DNA from: Arenicella xantha
Lineage (GTDB): Bacteria; Pseudomonadota; Gammaproteobacteria; Arenicellales; Arenicellaceae
NCBI RefSeq assembly: GCF_003315245.1
Contig: NZ_QNRT01000001.1
Location: forward strand, 963,457 to 1,027,456
Reading direction: 5' to 3'
DNA length: 64,000 nt
In this document: in pieces, positions 9,280-18,032 of the stretch
How the letters are laid out: the number at the start of each line of letters is the position of its first letter
Position numbering within the stretch: position 1 is the stretch's first letter
Notes under the pieces: model-generated
Told to the model about the DNA's origin: nothing
Databases searched by the model: none
The model's input: the letters and a program-made list of their open reading frames with translations, nothing else
Position numbers and translations under genes: made by a program

Positions 9280-9343
9280 TCGCTTTAGAATCACGCAACT
9301 TGCACGCAAGCGAGCATCGAATCTAGACGGTTGTTTTAACACC

Positions 9344-10597
9344 ATGACCTTTTTTCAATACCATGCCGGCGAGCTTCACGCCGAGCACGTTCCGGTGTCT
9401 CAAATTGCTAAGCAATTTGGCACGCCCGCATACGTTTATTCCCGCGCGGCCATCGAGCACCAATGGCACTCTCTTGACACCGCCTTTGGTGATTACCCAC
9501 ATACCATTTGCTACGCAGTAAAAGCCAACAGCAACATTGCGGTGCTTAATCTGTTAGCGCAGATGGGCTCTGGGTTTGATATTGTGTCTGAAGGCGAACT
9601 GCGCCGGGTCTTGTTGGCCGGCGGCGATCCCCGCAAAGTAGTTTTTTCTGGGGTTGCTAAATCTACCGGCGAACTTGAATTCGCCATGCGCAATAAAGTA
9701 CGTAGCATAAACATTGAGTCAGTTGCCGAACTCCATCGCGTACAAGCGGTAGCGGCGTCATTAGACGTGGTGGCGGCCATTGCGATTCGCGTCAATCCTA
9801 ATGTCGACCCTGAGACTCATCCGTACATTTCGACGGGCATGGACAAGGCGAAGTTTGGGGTTACCATGGAAGCGGCCTTTGAAGCCTACCAATTGGCGGC
9901 TAAGATGCCGAACATCGAGGTACACGGCATTGCCTGTCACATCGGCTCACAGATCACCAAAACTAGCCCGTTTACCGACGCCCTCTCCATTGTGCTAGAT
10001 ATGGTCAAACGTCTTAGAGATGTAGGCATCCAAATTCAGCAACTCGACCTCGGTGGCGGCTTAGGCATCAATTACCACGGCGAAACACCACCGTCGGCGC
10101 AAGAATATGTTGACGGCATGCTAGCAAGTGTCCGCGAGCATGGAGTGGATCTGCCGATAGCTATCGAGCCTGGCCGCTACATTGTCGGCAATTCGGGCAT
10201 TATGCTTACCCAAGTCGAATACCTTAAACACAATCAGAGCAAACGCTTTGCGATTGTTGATGCCGGCATGAACGATTTACTCAGACCCGCCTTGTACCAG
10301 GCATATCACGAGATCATTCCAGTCGCCGAGCAGTCAACCAGCCCAATCGAGCAATATGATGTCGTCGGCCCCGTGTGCGAATCGGCAGATGTACTGGGTT
10401 ACGATCGCGAGTTGTCGGTTAAGTCCGGTGATCTATTAGCCGTTTGCTCCGCGGGGGCTTATGGCCACGTGATGAGCAACCAGTACAACTCACGACCCAA
10501 GCCTCCTGAGCTAATGGTAGATGGTGACCAAGTTCACGTCATTCGACGCCGCGAGACTCATGATGAACTAACCCTAGCAGAATCACTTCTACCCTAA
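9344..10597 (+). CDS. lysA: Diaminopimelate decarboxylase
   Basis: LysA decarboxylates meso-diaminopimelate to lysine using pyridoxal phosphate. The PLP lysine is in CYAVKANSN (about Lys60). The glycine-rich LDLGGGLGI and the C-terminal GPVCESADV, with the active-site Cys near 343, complete the alanine-racemase-fold family pattern. The ATG at 9344 gives MTFFQYHAGEL and 417 residues, the normal length. The frame is open upstream to 9215, but that part overlaps lptM and has no family similarity. Confidence 0.96.
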   Translation: MTFFQYHAGELHAEHVPVSQIAKQFGTPAYVYSRAAIEHQWHSLDTAFGDYPHTICYAVKANSNIAVLNLLAQMGSGFDIVSEGELRRVLLAGGDPRKVVFSGVAKSTGELEFAMRNKVRSINIESVAELHRVQAVAASLDVVAAIAIRVNPNVDPETHPYISTGMDKAKFGVTMEAAFEAYQLAAKMPNIEVHGIACHIGSQITKTSPFTDALSIVLDMVKRLRDVGIQIQQLDLGGGLGINYHGETPPSAQEYVDGMLASVREHGVDLPIAIEPGRYIVGNSGIMLTQVEYLKHNQSKRFAIVDAGMNDLLRPALYQAYHEIIPVAEQSTSPIEQYDVVGPVCESADVLGYDRELSVKSGDLLAVCSAGAYGHVMSNQYNSRPKPPELMVDGDQVHVIRRRETHDELTLAESLLP

Positions 10598-10683
10598 ACT
10601 CATCGGCCACTATTTCGATTATCCAGACATCAAAATAGAACGTGCTGCTGGTATTTTTTACGAAAATAAGTTATTGATATTGC

Positions 10684-11148
10684 ATGAAACTACCCAACCA
10701 TACTCAAGTGCTATTCGCAGCCCTACTTTCGGCCGCTGTCAGCACCACCGCAGACGCACAAAAACTCTACAAATGGGTTGATGCGCAAGGCAATATTTCT
10801 TACCAAGATTCACCGCCTCCCGAAAATGCAAAACTGCTGGATGAGAAGCAAGTTGGGCGCACCGGTGGCAGCGAAGCTGACGCGCCAGCGAATGGCGACC
10901 CAATTAAAGTCTATACCGTTGCAAATTGTGCTCTATGCGCGCAATCCGTTTTACTTATGATCAAAATGGGCGTGCCCCATGTGGAGCTGCCGCTGAATGA
11001 AGATCGCGCAGCGCAGAGTCTTATTCTGGAAAAGACTTCAAGCTTAATCGCACCGACTATCATGATTGGCGAGACCATTTTGCAAGCACCGTCAGATGAC
11101 GAACTCTCCGAAGCCATCACGGCGGCGGGCTATACCGTCAAAGAATAA
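10684..11148 (+). CDS. Exported DUF4124-glutaredoxin fusion protein
   Basis: The 154-residue product has a signal peptide ending near TTADA. A DUF4124 motif follows (KLYKWVDAQGNISYQDSPPP, residues 27-46), then after a short linker a glutaredoxin-like domain beginning IKVYTVANCALCAQS, with the redox pair CALC near residues 82-85. TIMIGETIL matches the cis-Pro loop region of glutaredoxins, except that the loop reads APTI. Location is probably periplasmic, with a thiol-disulfide or metal-binding role. Substrate unknown. It lies between lysA and xthA and may be co-transcribed with xthA, 30 bp downstream. Confidence 0.8.
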   Translation: MKLPNHTQVLFAALLSAAVSTTADAQKLYKWVDAQGNISYQDSPPPENAKLLDEKQVGRTGGSEADAPANGDPIKVYTVANCALCAQSVLLMIKMGVPHVELPLNEDRAAQSLILEKTSSLIAPTIMIGETILQAPSDDELSEAITAAGYTVKE

Positions 11149-11178
11149 GTCTACTCGTTAGCAAACTAAGGAATACCC

Positions 11179-11961
11179 GTGAAAATTGCATCTTGGAATG
11201 TGAACTCCTTGCGTGTCCGCTTGGACCACCTGAGTGATTGGTTAAATGACAATCAGCCAGACTTAATGTGTTTACAAGAGCTCAAGATGCCGGACCAAGA
11301 CTTCCCTTCTGAAGCGCTATTAGAACTAGGTTATCACAGCGTATTTACCGGACAAAAAACCTATAACGGCGTCGCAATCCTGAGCAAACAGCCACTCGAT
11401 AATGTGGTCACTGATATGCCCGACATGGACGATCCGATGCGACGTTATATCGCTGGCGATTACCCACTCGCAAGCGGCCAATCAATGCGAATAGTAAATG
11501 TCTACGTACCAAATGGACAAGCGCTAGACTCCGACAAATTTATTTATAAACGCGAGTGGTTTAGTAAACTGCGAGCCGCTATGCGTGAAACCTTGCAGGA
11601 CAACCCAAACGTCGTGCTCGTTGGTGACTTTAACATCACGCCAGCCGACATCGACGTGCATGACCCTAAACGCTGGGCAGGTAAAATTCATTGTTCTGAT
11701 ATCGAACGGTTAATGCTGCAAAAACTAATGAGCGAAGGCTTATTTGACACCTATCGTCACTTCAATACTGATGGCGACCATTTTAGCTGGTGGGACTACC
11801 GCGGCGCTGGCTATCGTGCCAATGAGGGTTTGAGAATTGACTTAATTCTAAGCTCCTCGGCAATGCTCAACGCCGCCACTGGCAGCCATATTGACGAAGC
11901 CCCCCGAAAACTTGAACGACCCTCAGACCACACGCCGGTGGTGGCTGAATACTCACTGTAG
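11179..11961 (+). CDS. xthA: Exonuclease III
   Basis: This is an AP endonuclease and 3'-5' exonuclease of the EEP (endonuclease/exonuclease/phosphatase) fold, used in base-excision repair. Visible motifs are SWNVNSLR at the start, LQELK with the metal-binding Glu, GDFNITP, and RPSDHTPVVAEY with the catalytic Asp-His. It has 260 residues. The start codon is GTG at 11179, well placed after AAGGA. The gene is followed by a second, secreted EEP-fold nuclease. Confidence 0.94.
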   Translation: MKIASWNVNSLRVRLDHLSDWLNDNQPDLMCLQELKMPDQDFPSEALLELGYHSVFTGQKTYNGVAILSKQPLDNVVTDMPDMDDPMRRYIAGDYPLASGQSMRIVNVYVPNGQALDSDKFIYKREWFSKLRAAMRETLQDNPNVVLVGDFNITPADIDVHDPKRWAGKIHCSDIERLMLQKLMSEGLFDTYRHFNTDGDHFSWWDYRGAGYRANEGLRIDLILSSSAMLNAATGSHIDEAPRKLERPSDHTPVVAEYSL

Positions 11962-12076
11962 AGCCGTAAAATTTACGGGCAATGTCGCCCGAAACATATA
12001 GCCAGCTGTTGTCATACCTCTGACACTTTACATATTTACGCTGTTACCTTTGTTTCGAACAACCATGCCCTCTACC

Positions 12077-14581
12077 ATGAAAAAACATCTACTCTTTGGT
12101 CTATCGGCCAGCCTCGTTTGCGCTGCGATCTCGTCTTCCTTCGCAGCCTCCATCAATGAAATTCGTACTGATCAACCTAGTACAGATGTGGATGAATACG
12201 CTGAAATTGTCGGCGCCGCTGAAGAATCGCTTAGCGGCCTAAGCTACCTAGTATTAGGTGATGGCACTGGTGGCAGTGGCGTTATTGAATCGGTAGTTAG
12301 TCTCGACAGCAGCGCAATTCCTGCCGATGGCGTATTTGTATTCGCAAAATCAGCCACACTACTCTCAGGCACTGTGACACCAGACCTAGTTACCAGCAGC
12401 CTAAGTTTTGAAAATAGCGACAACGTCACACACTTACTAGTCAACGGATTTACTGGCAGCAATGGTGACGACTTAGACATCGACGACGACGGTACACTCG
12501 ACGTCACACCTTGGACCAGCATTGTTGATTCCGTCGCACTAAAGGAAAACGATTCCGGAGAAATGCTATACAGCAATCGCATTGTCGGCCCTGATGGCAG
12601 CTTTGTACCAAGTCATGTTTACCTGTGCGACGAAGGCTTTCGCATCGGAGCTTTTGATGTCGCATCAGCTGAGGCAAAGGATACGCCAGGCACAGCGAAT
12701 AATTGTGACGGGGGCGGAACAGGTACACCAGTTGCAGCCACTATCCCCGAAATTCAATCCAACAGTGCAAGTAGCCCATTGGTGAATCAGCAAGTCAGCA
12801 CCTCGGGAATAGTGACTGCCGCGTTCACCAGTAGTGACCAGCTAAAAGGCTTCTTTCTACAAGATCCTGTCGGCGATAACGATGTCAGCACCTCAGACGG
12901 TATCTTTGTGTACAACCAAGATGCCGCCGTATCTGTCGGCGACCAAATAACACTCGATGCTACCGTGGTAGAGTTTTTCGAATTTACTGAACTTAGCAAT
13001 GTAGCAAACTTAGTCGTGGTTTCATCGGGTAATACCTTACCGGCGCCCGTGCAGGTGACATTACCAGAAACTACTGACGGCGAGCTCGAGCAATATGAAG
13101 GAATGCTCGTTGAAATTGTTAGCCCAATGACCATTTCACAAAACTTTTTTCTCCCGCGCTTTGGGCAAATGACTCTCTCGTCACCAGACGATAACGGCAA
13201 CGCCGGTCGACTCTATCAACCCACCAACATCTTCAGTGCAGGCAGCCCAGAAGCATTGGCGCTGGAAGCCGAAAATGCTCGTCGAACCCTTATTTTGGAC
13301 GATGGTCAAGATGTAAGTGGTTTCGGCGACAACCCTGATCCAGTGCCCTATATTGGCAAAAACCCAGCATCCGTTATTCGTGCCGGTGACACCGTCAGCA
13401 ACTTAGTCGGCGTGTTAGATTACGGTCGAATTAACGCTAACTCACCACCGAGTCGAGACTACCGACTGCATCCAACCGAAGCACCTAGCTTTACCGCAGC
13501 AAACCCACGACAAAGCACACCAACAAACCCAGGCGGATCAGTCACGGTAGCCAGCTTTAACGTACTCAACTATTTCACTACCTTAGATGGTAATGGTTCG
13601 ATTTGTGGCCCATTGGCAAATCAGGACTGCCGTGGGGCAGATTCAGCCAACGAACTAACTCGCCAACAAGACAAAATCGTTAGCGCTCTCATCGCCATGA
13701 ATGCCGATGTGGTCGGCCTGATTGAAATCGAAAACAATGGTTTTGGTGCTGGCAGCGCTATTCAAACCTTAGTCGATGCAGTTAATGCCAAAGCTGGCGT
13801 CACAAAGTACGCGGTGCTGCCCATTAATGAAGGCGTAACCCCTGGCTTAGGCGGTGACGCGATCACTGTAGGCTTTATCTACCAGCCATCAAGAGTGACG
13901 AGCATAGGCACAGTCACTACCTTAGAGACTGGCGCATTCTCCGAATCTATTACCGATGGAGGCCGTAGCCGTCAACCGATCGCTGCTAGTTTTCGCGAAG
14001 GTGCATCAAACCAAGTTTTTACCGCCGTCATTAACCACTTCAAATCTAAGCGCGCACCATCATCAGTTCAAGGTAATGGCAACGATGATTCTGGCGATGG
14101 CCAAGGTTCATGGAACTTGCGACGTACTGAAGCCGCAAACGACTTAGCCGACTGGTTAGCTAGCGACCCAACTGGAGTCAACAGCGGCGACATTTTGATC
14201 TTAGGCGACCTTAACGCCTATGCTAAAGAAGACCCAATGTTAGCATTGGCCGCTAAGGGGTATACCGACTTGATAAAAGCACACAATGGCCAAAACTCAT
14301 ATTCGTATAGCTTCGACGGCATGGCCGGCTCCTTAGACCATGCGCTCGCATCAACATCGTTGCAAGCTAAGGTTACCGGGGTCACGCAGTGGCATATCAA
14401 TACCGACGAACCACCGATGTTAGATTACAACACTGAGTTTAATCCAGATGGCTACTACCAAGACGATTCGTTCCGCGCGTCGGATCACGACCCAGTCATT
14501 GTTGGCCTAGATTTTGCAGCACAAGAGGATTGTTTTGTGGTTCCGCTAGCAAACACTAAGGTAGTGGTATTCTGTCTCTAG
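12077..14581 (+). CDS. Secreted ExeM/NucH-type nuclease
   Basis: This large secreted protein has a signal peptide (MKKHLLFGLSASLVCAAISS), a lamin-tail-like N-terminal region (INEIRTDQPSTDVDEYAEI), an OB-like region (residues about 230-400) and a C-terminal EEP nuclease domain. Nuclease motifs are SFNVLNYF, GLIEIENNG, NHFKSKR, LGDLNAYAKEDP and ASDHDPVIVGL. Relatives ExeM and NucH degrade extracellular DNA and affect biofilm. The ATG at 12077 best fits the signal peptide; ATG 12065 and a TTG at 12050 are in frame upstream. The C-terminus has two cysteines that could form a disulfide. A hairpin terminator follows at 14597. Confidence 0.88.
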   Translation: MKKHLLFGLSASLVCAAISSSFAASINEIRTDQPSTDVDEYAEIVGAAEESLSGLSYLVLGDGTGGSGVIESVVSLDSSAIPADGVFVFAKSATLLSGTVTPDLVTSSLSFENSDNVTHLLVNGFTGSNGDDLDIDDDGTLDVTPWTSIVDSVALKENDSGEMLYSNRIVGPDGSFVPSHVYLCDEGFRIGAFDVASAEAKDTPGTANNCDGGGTGTPVAATIPEIQSNSASSPLVNQQVSTSGIVTAAFTSSDQLKGFFLQDPVGDNDVSTSDGIFVYNQDAAVSVGDQITLDATVVEFFEFTELSNVANLVVVSSGNTLPAPVQVTLPETTDGELEQYEGMLVEIVSPMTISQNFFLPRFGQMTLSSPDDNGNAGRLYQPTNIFSAGSPEALALEAENARRTLILDDGQDVSGFGDNPDPVPYIGKNPASVIRAGDTVSNLVGVLDYGRINANSPPSRDYRLHPTEAPSFTAANPRQSTPTNPGGSVTVASFNVLNYFTTLDGNGSICGPLANQDCRGADSANELTRQQDKIVSALIAMNADVVGLIEIENNGFGAGSAIQTLVDAVNAKAGVTKYAVLPINEGVTPGLGGDAITVGFIYQPSRVTSIGTVTTLETGAFSESITDGGRSRQPIAASFREGASNQVFTAVINHFKSKRAPSSVQGNGNDDSGDGQGSWNLRRTEAANDLADWLASDPTGVNSGDILILGDLNAYAKEDPMLALAAKGYTDLIKAHNGQNSYSYSFDGMAGSLDHALASTSLQAKVTGVTQWHINTDEPPMLDYNTEFNPDGYYQDDSFRASDHDPVIVGLDFAAQEDCFVVPLANTKVVVFCL

Positions 14582-14596
14582 ACGATTAAGCTACAG

Positions 14597-14630
14597 GGTA
14601 GCCCAGTGCATCAATTGTAACTGGGCTGCC
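14597..14630. terminator. Convergent hairpin terminator
   Basis: GGTAGCCCAGT at 14597-14607 pairs with ACTGGGCTGCC at 14620-14630 across a 12-base loop, with one wobble position. It lies between two converging genes ending at 14581 and 14643. There is no strong T tract. Confidence 0.7.
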
Positions 14631-14642
14631 TAGAAAGCTCTA

Positions 14643-15812
14643 TCAAATCAGACGCGTCTCATTGCCGATCTCTGGTTGGTTAGGAATCAATTGTGATAGC
14701 AGCAGAGAACCAACCGCGATACCCGCTCCAATTAGAAACACCAAAGCACTGCTGTGCAACCAAACCAAGCCCAGTACGGCAGGTAGCACCACCGCAGCAA
14801 TATGGTTAATTGTAAAACTAACCGCTGCCGTTGAAGCAATATCATCAGGCTCTGCGATTTTTTGCAGATAAGTTTTGACCGCAATCGCGAACGCGAAAAA
14901 GAAATGATCGAGAATATAAAGCGCTCCGGCAATTTTGGCATTCTCGACCAAGGCGTAAGAGACGAACACAACGATCAAGCCAACATACTCAAACGTAAGC
15001 GCGCGTCTTTCTCCGATCACGCCAATTAATTTACCAATACGCGCCGCAAACAGTAAGTTAAATACGTAATTAGCCAGAAACAGCAACGAAATCGATGCCG
15101 CCGAATAGTTGAATTTCTCGACCAGTAAGAATCCTGCAAACACCATAAATATCTGGCGACGCGCGCCGCTCAAAAACACCAATGAGTAATACAACCAGTA
15201 AGATTTGCGAATCACTAATTTGGTTTTCTGTTCTACCTTAGCTTCAAACTGTGGAAACGCCATCCACACAAATAGCACCAGTAGTAAGGCCAGGCCGCCG
15301 AATACAAGGTAGATCGTTTTATAACTCACCGCCCAATTTTCCAACATGAGCCACGTACTACCAAAAACCAAGATTGAAGCACCAGCTTTTACCGCCAATG
15401 CGGTACCAAGAAAGTGCGCCGCCGTTGACTTATCAATCCACTGCAAGGTAAGTGACTGGTTAATTGTCTCGAAGTAGTGAAACCCTATCGACATCACCAC
15501 AGTGGTAATGTACAAACCGACAACCGTGGGGAAATAGCCCGTCGACACCACACCTAAAGCCAGCAGTAACAAAGACAAAATGGCAAAACGTTGCTCTTTG
15601 ATATAGGCCATCAAAAACACAGCGGTAAACGCCAAAAAGCCAGGAACTTCACGCAGGCTCTGCAATATACCGATCTCGCGCCCCGAGAACTCAGCGACTT
15701 CTTTGCTAAAGTTATTTATTAACGCGGCCCACGTAGAGAAAGCCAACGGCATGATAAATGCCATAATTAATAGAAGGTTTGCTGGGGAACGCCAGTCACG
15801 AGATACGTTCAT
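14643..15812 (-). CDS. Major facilitator superfamily transporter
   Basis: The product is a 389-residue polytopic membrane protein with about 12 hydrophobic segments, without large soluble domains, and with basic cytoplasmic loops (SGARRQIFMVF, GERRAL). The overall shape fits the MFS fold. The substrate cannot be read from sequence. I took ATG 15810-15812 (MNVSRDWRSP); the frame extends to a TTG at 15845, but the added residues look non-coding. It is divergent from the membrane sulfatase gene across a 266-bp spacer and converges on the nuclease gene. Confidence 0.8.
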   Translation of the reverse strand: MNVSRDWRSPANLLLIMAFIMPLAFSTWAALINNFSKEVAEFSGREIGILQSLREVPGFLAFTAVFLMAYIKEQRFAILSLLLLALGVVSTGYFPTVVGLYITTVVMSIGFHYFETINQSLTLQWIDKSTAAHFLGTALAVKAGASILVFGSTWLMLENWAVSYKTIYLVFGGLALLLVLFVWMAFPQFEAKVEQKTKLVIRKSYWLYYSLVFLSGARRQIFMVFAGFLLVEKFNYSAASISLLFLANYVFNLLFAARIGKLIGVIGERRALTFEYVGLIVVFVSYALVENAKIAGALYILDHFFFAFAIAVKTYLQKIAEPDDIASTAAVSFTINHIAAVVLPAVLGLVWLHSSALVFLIGAGIAVGSLLLSQLIPNQPEIGNETRLI

Positions 15813-16078
15813 ATTGTGTTTAAGCGCAAGCGGAAGGAAAGCCAAAGAGTAAGGAACATACGCCGGTAATGCAAAGCAAGTTCGGCTGATTTTGCGTAAT
15901 CAGCAAATTCAGCCATAACGCGTATCGTATTACTCCACAGAGATACGGGAATTCGACCTGCCTGGCATCGGATATCTCGCATGATTATAATTGACAAATA
16001 ACCAGATTATGCCGTTGTCACTAGGCATTGGACTATGTTTAAATGTGAATCCCTACACCAGAATACGAGTAACACGCC

Positions 16079-17992
16079 TTGAAGTTTGGCAACTGGACTG
16101 CCCTAAGTAGACTATCCAAAAGTAGCGCCCTCAATCGCATAGTTTTCTGCGTCTTTTTAGCGCTCGTTTGGATGATTGCACAGTTCTGTTTAATTCCAAT
16201 ATGGCCCACCGAGGCGACGCTCCTGATGCGAGCGGCCCTACTGAGTCGATACCTCGTAGATGCGCTGGCTATTCTAACCGTCACGGTACTATTGTGCTGG
16301 GCTAGCCGTCTAACTCAGGCGTTTGCATGCCTGGTAGCCATACTTGGACTATTCACTTTTGTTGTGCAATTTCAGAGCCTGCGGTTCTCTAATCAATTAT
16401 TTTCGGTTGTGGCACTTGAGAATACTGACCACATTGCGATGATAGCCAACAATACAATGATGATCGGTCTCGCGGCGTTTCTGGCCTACGCACTCCTGAT
16501 GACTAGATTTGTAATGCGAGGCAGCCAAACATCCAGCATTCGAACCCGGCTAGTGCTACTGGCAGTTCTTCTGCTCAGCGCAATTGCAATTCGCAACGAC
16601 CACAAATGGCTCCCGAGCGATGTTGTGACAACGCGTGCCACTTATTATAATTCACGAGACTTCAGTCACTTCAAACACTCCTTATTGTCGGAATTCTGGC
16701 GAGTTTTGACACACCAATATCGGATGCAACGCCGCATCGATCAACTCGGAGATACAACGCTAATTCTCGATGAGCGGCTGCGAAAATTCGTTGCTAAACA
16801 TAGTCTAAGTTGGGGTAAATTTAGCGCAGAATACCCGCTGCTCCATTTGACCAAAACCAGCGAGCGACTCGATGGTCTTAGCAGTAAGCCGTTCCCAGCT
16901 GCGCCAAATGTGATTGTAATCTTTGCCGAAGGGTTATCGGCTCGCACCATTCAACCTTATTCAAATAAGTTTCCTAACATCTCGGACAATATTGCAGAGT
17001 TTGCCGAACAAGCAATTAAATTTGACCACTATTACAATCACACTTTCGCCACCTATCGCGCTTTAGCCGGCCAAAACTGCTCATTTTTCCCAGCCTACCG
17101 GACCGAAGCGGAAGTTCGATATCGCTGCCTGCCGCATATATTAAAAGACTCCGGATACCAAACCGAATTCTTAATCTCACAGAAAAAAGACGCAACCGAC
17201 CTAGATGAAATGCTATCCAGAGTTGGCTTTGATTCTGTGTTGGCGTATGAAGAACTAGAGCCCATGTTAACGCATGAACCGACGTTAACCGCCCTACCAA
17301 CGCACCTCAGTGATGCCAAGCTATTTGCAACAATGGTTGAGCGTTTGAAGCAACGGCATGCATCAATTGAACAGAATAAGAAACCGTTGTATCTCGGCGT
17401 CTACAATTTTGAAACGCACACCAACAATCACCCGATGTCGCCAGTCGCGCAGTATGAAGCCGCGCCGAACAACTATGTGTTGAATACAATCCATGGTTTT
17501 GATAAAGCGTTTGGTTTATTTTGGGACTACTTCAAAACTTCGCCCTACGCCGACAATACGATCTTAATTCTCACCTCAGATCACGCGCATTACCCTGACA
17601 ACGACTATCGCAGCCTCTGGTCGCCAGAGGACCGCTACTCTCCAGTATTCATGGATCGTATTCCACTGCTAATCTATTCGCCATTTCATGAACAGGTTGC
17701 GAAATTTAAGATACGTCGCTCCAGTTCCTTGGATTTCGCGCCGAGCATTCTGCATTTATTGGGGATCAATCGCTACCAATCGCCCTTTCTAGGCCATAGC
17801 TTGTTCGACTCTACGCCCAGAATGAGACCCATTGCGATGAGCAATCAAGACGCTTGGTACACTGCCCGAGGATTGCCTCAACAGCTAACAACAGAAGAAC
17901 CAAACCCGAACTATGAGAGCATGCGCCTATTCATAAAACGCACACAAGCGCTCGAGTTAAAAAATAAACTATGGCCCGCTAAGGTCGATTAA
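16079..17992 (+). CDS. Membrane-anchored sulfatase / LTA-synthase-like enzyme
   Basis: The N-terminus has about four to five membrane segments (to residue 170), followed by an alkaline-phosphatase-superfamily catalytic domain. PNVIVIFAEGLSA (276-288) is the metal-binding start of the domain. HTFATYRAL (321-329) occupies the place of the nucleophilic threonine. ETHTNNHP and LTSDHAHYPDND supply further metal ligands. Family members transfer phosphoglycerol or phosphoethanolamine to envelope glycans or cleave sulfate esters; which of these applies is not clear. The frame opens at a TTG (16079) without a clear ribosome site, and no ATG gives the first membrane segment, so the TTG start is probable. 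The enzyme faces the periplasm. Confidence 0.78.
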   Translation: MKFGNWTALSRLSKSSALNRIVFCVFLALVWMIAQFCLIPIWPTEATLLMRAALLSRYLVDALAILTVTVLLCWASRLTQAFACLVAILGLFTFVVQFQSLRFSNQLFSVVALENTDHIAMIANNTMMIGLAAFLAYALLMTRFVMRGSQTSSIRTRLVLLAVLLLSAIAIRNDHKWLPSDVVTTRATYYNSRDFSHFKHSLLSEFWRVLTHQYRMQRRIDQLGDTTLILDERLRKFVAKHSLSWGKFSAEYPLLHLTKTSERLDGLSSKPFPAAPNVIVIFAEGLSARTIQPYSNKFPNISDNIAEFAEQAIKFDHYYNHTFATYRALAGQNCSFFPAYRTEAEVRYRCLPHILKDSGYQTEFLISQKKDATDLDEMLSRVGFDSVLAYEELEPMLTHEPTLTALPTHLSDAKLFATMVERLKQRHASIEQNKKPLYLGVYNFETHTNNHPMSPVAQYEAAPNNYVLNTIHGFDKAFGLFWDYFKTSPYADNTILILTSDHAHYPDNDYRSLWSPEDRYSPVFMDRIPLLIYSPFHEQVAKFKIRRSSSLDFAPSILHLLGINRYQSPFLGHSLFDSTPRMRPIAMSNQDAWYTARGLPQQLTTEEPNPNYESMRLFIKRTQALELKNKLWPAKVD

Positions 17993-18032
17993 CCGACCAA
18001 ACAATACGCAATAATTCTGTCACTATTAACGG

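Noticed and set aside
9215-9343. N-terminal extension of LysA
   Set aside because: It overlaps the lptM gene, and the LysA domain begins at the ATG at 9344.
12244-13200. Several antisense frames over the secreted nuclease gene
   Set aside because: Ser/Thr-rich mirror translations of a real coding region, with no start signals or family motifs.
15991-15996. Perfect TTGACA in the spacer before the sulfatase-like gene
   Set aside because: No acceptable -10 box lies 16-18 bp downstream.
15809-15997. Small minus-strand frame ending in an ATGA overlap with the MFS transporter start
   Set aside because: The overlap looks like coupling, but the predicted peptide has no family look, no ribosome site and composition of untranslated DNA.
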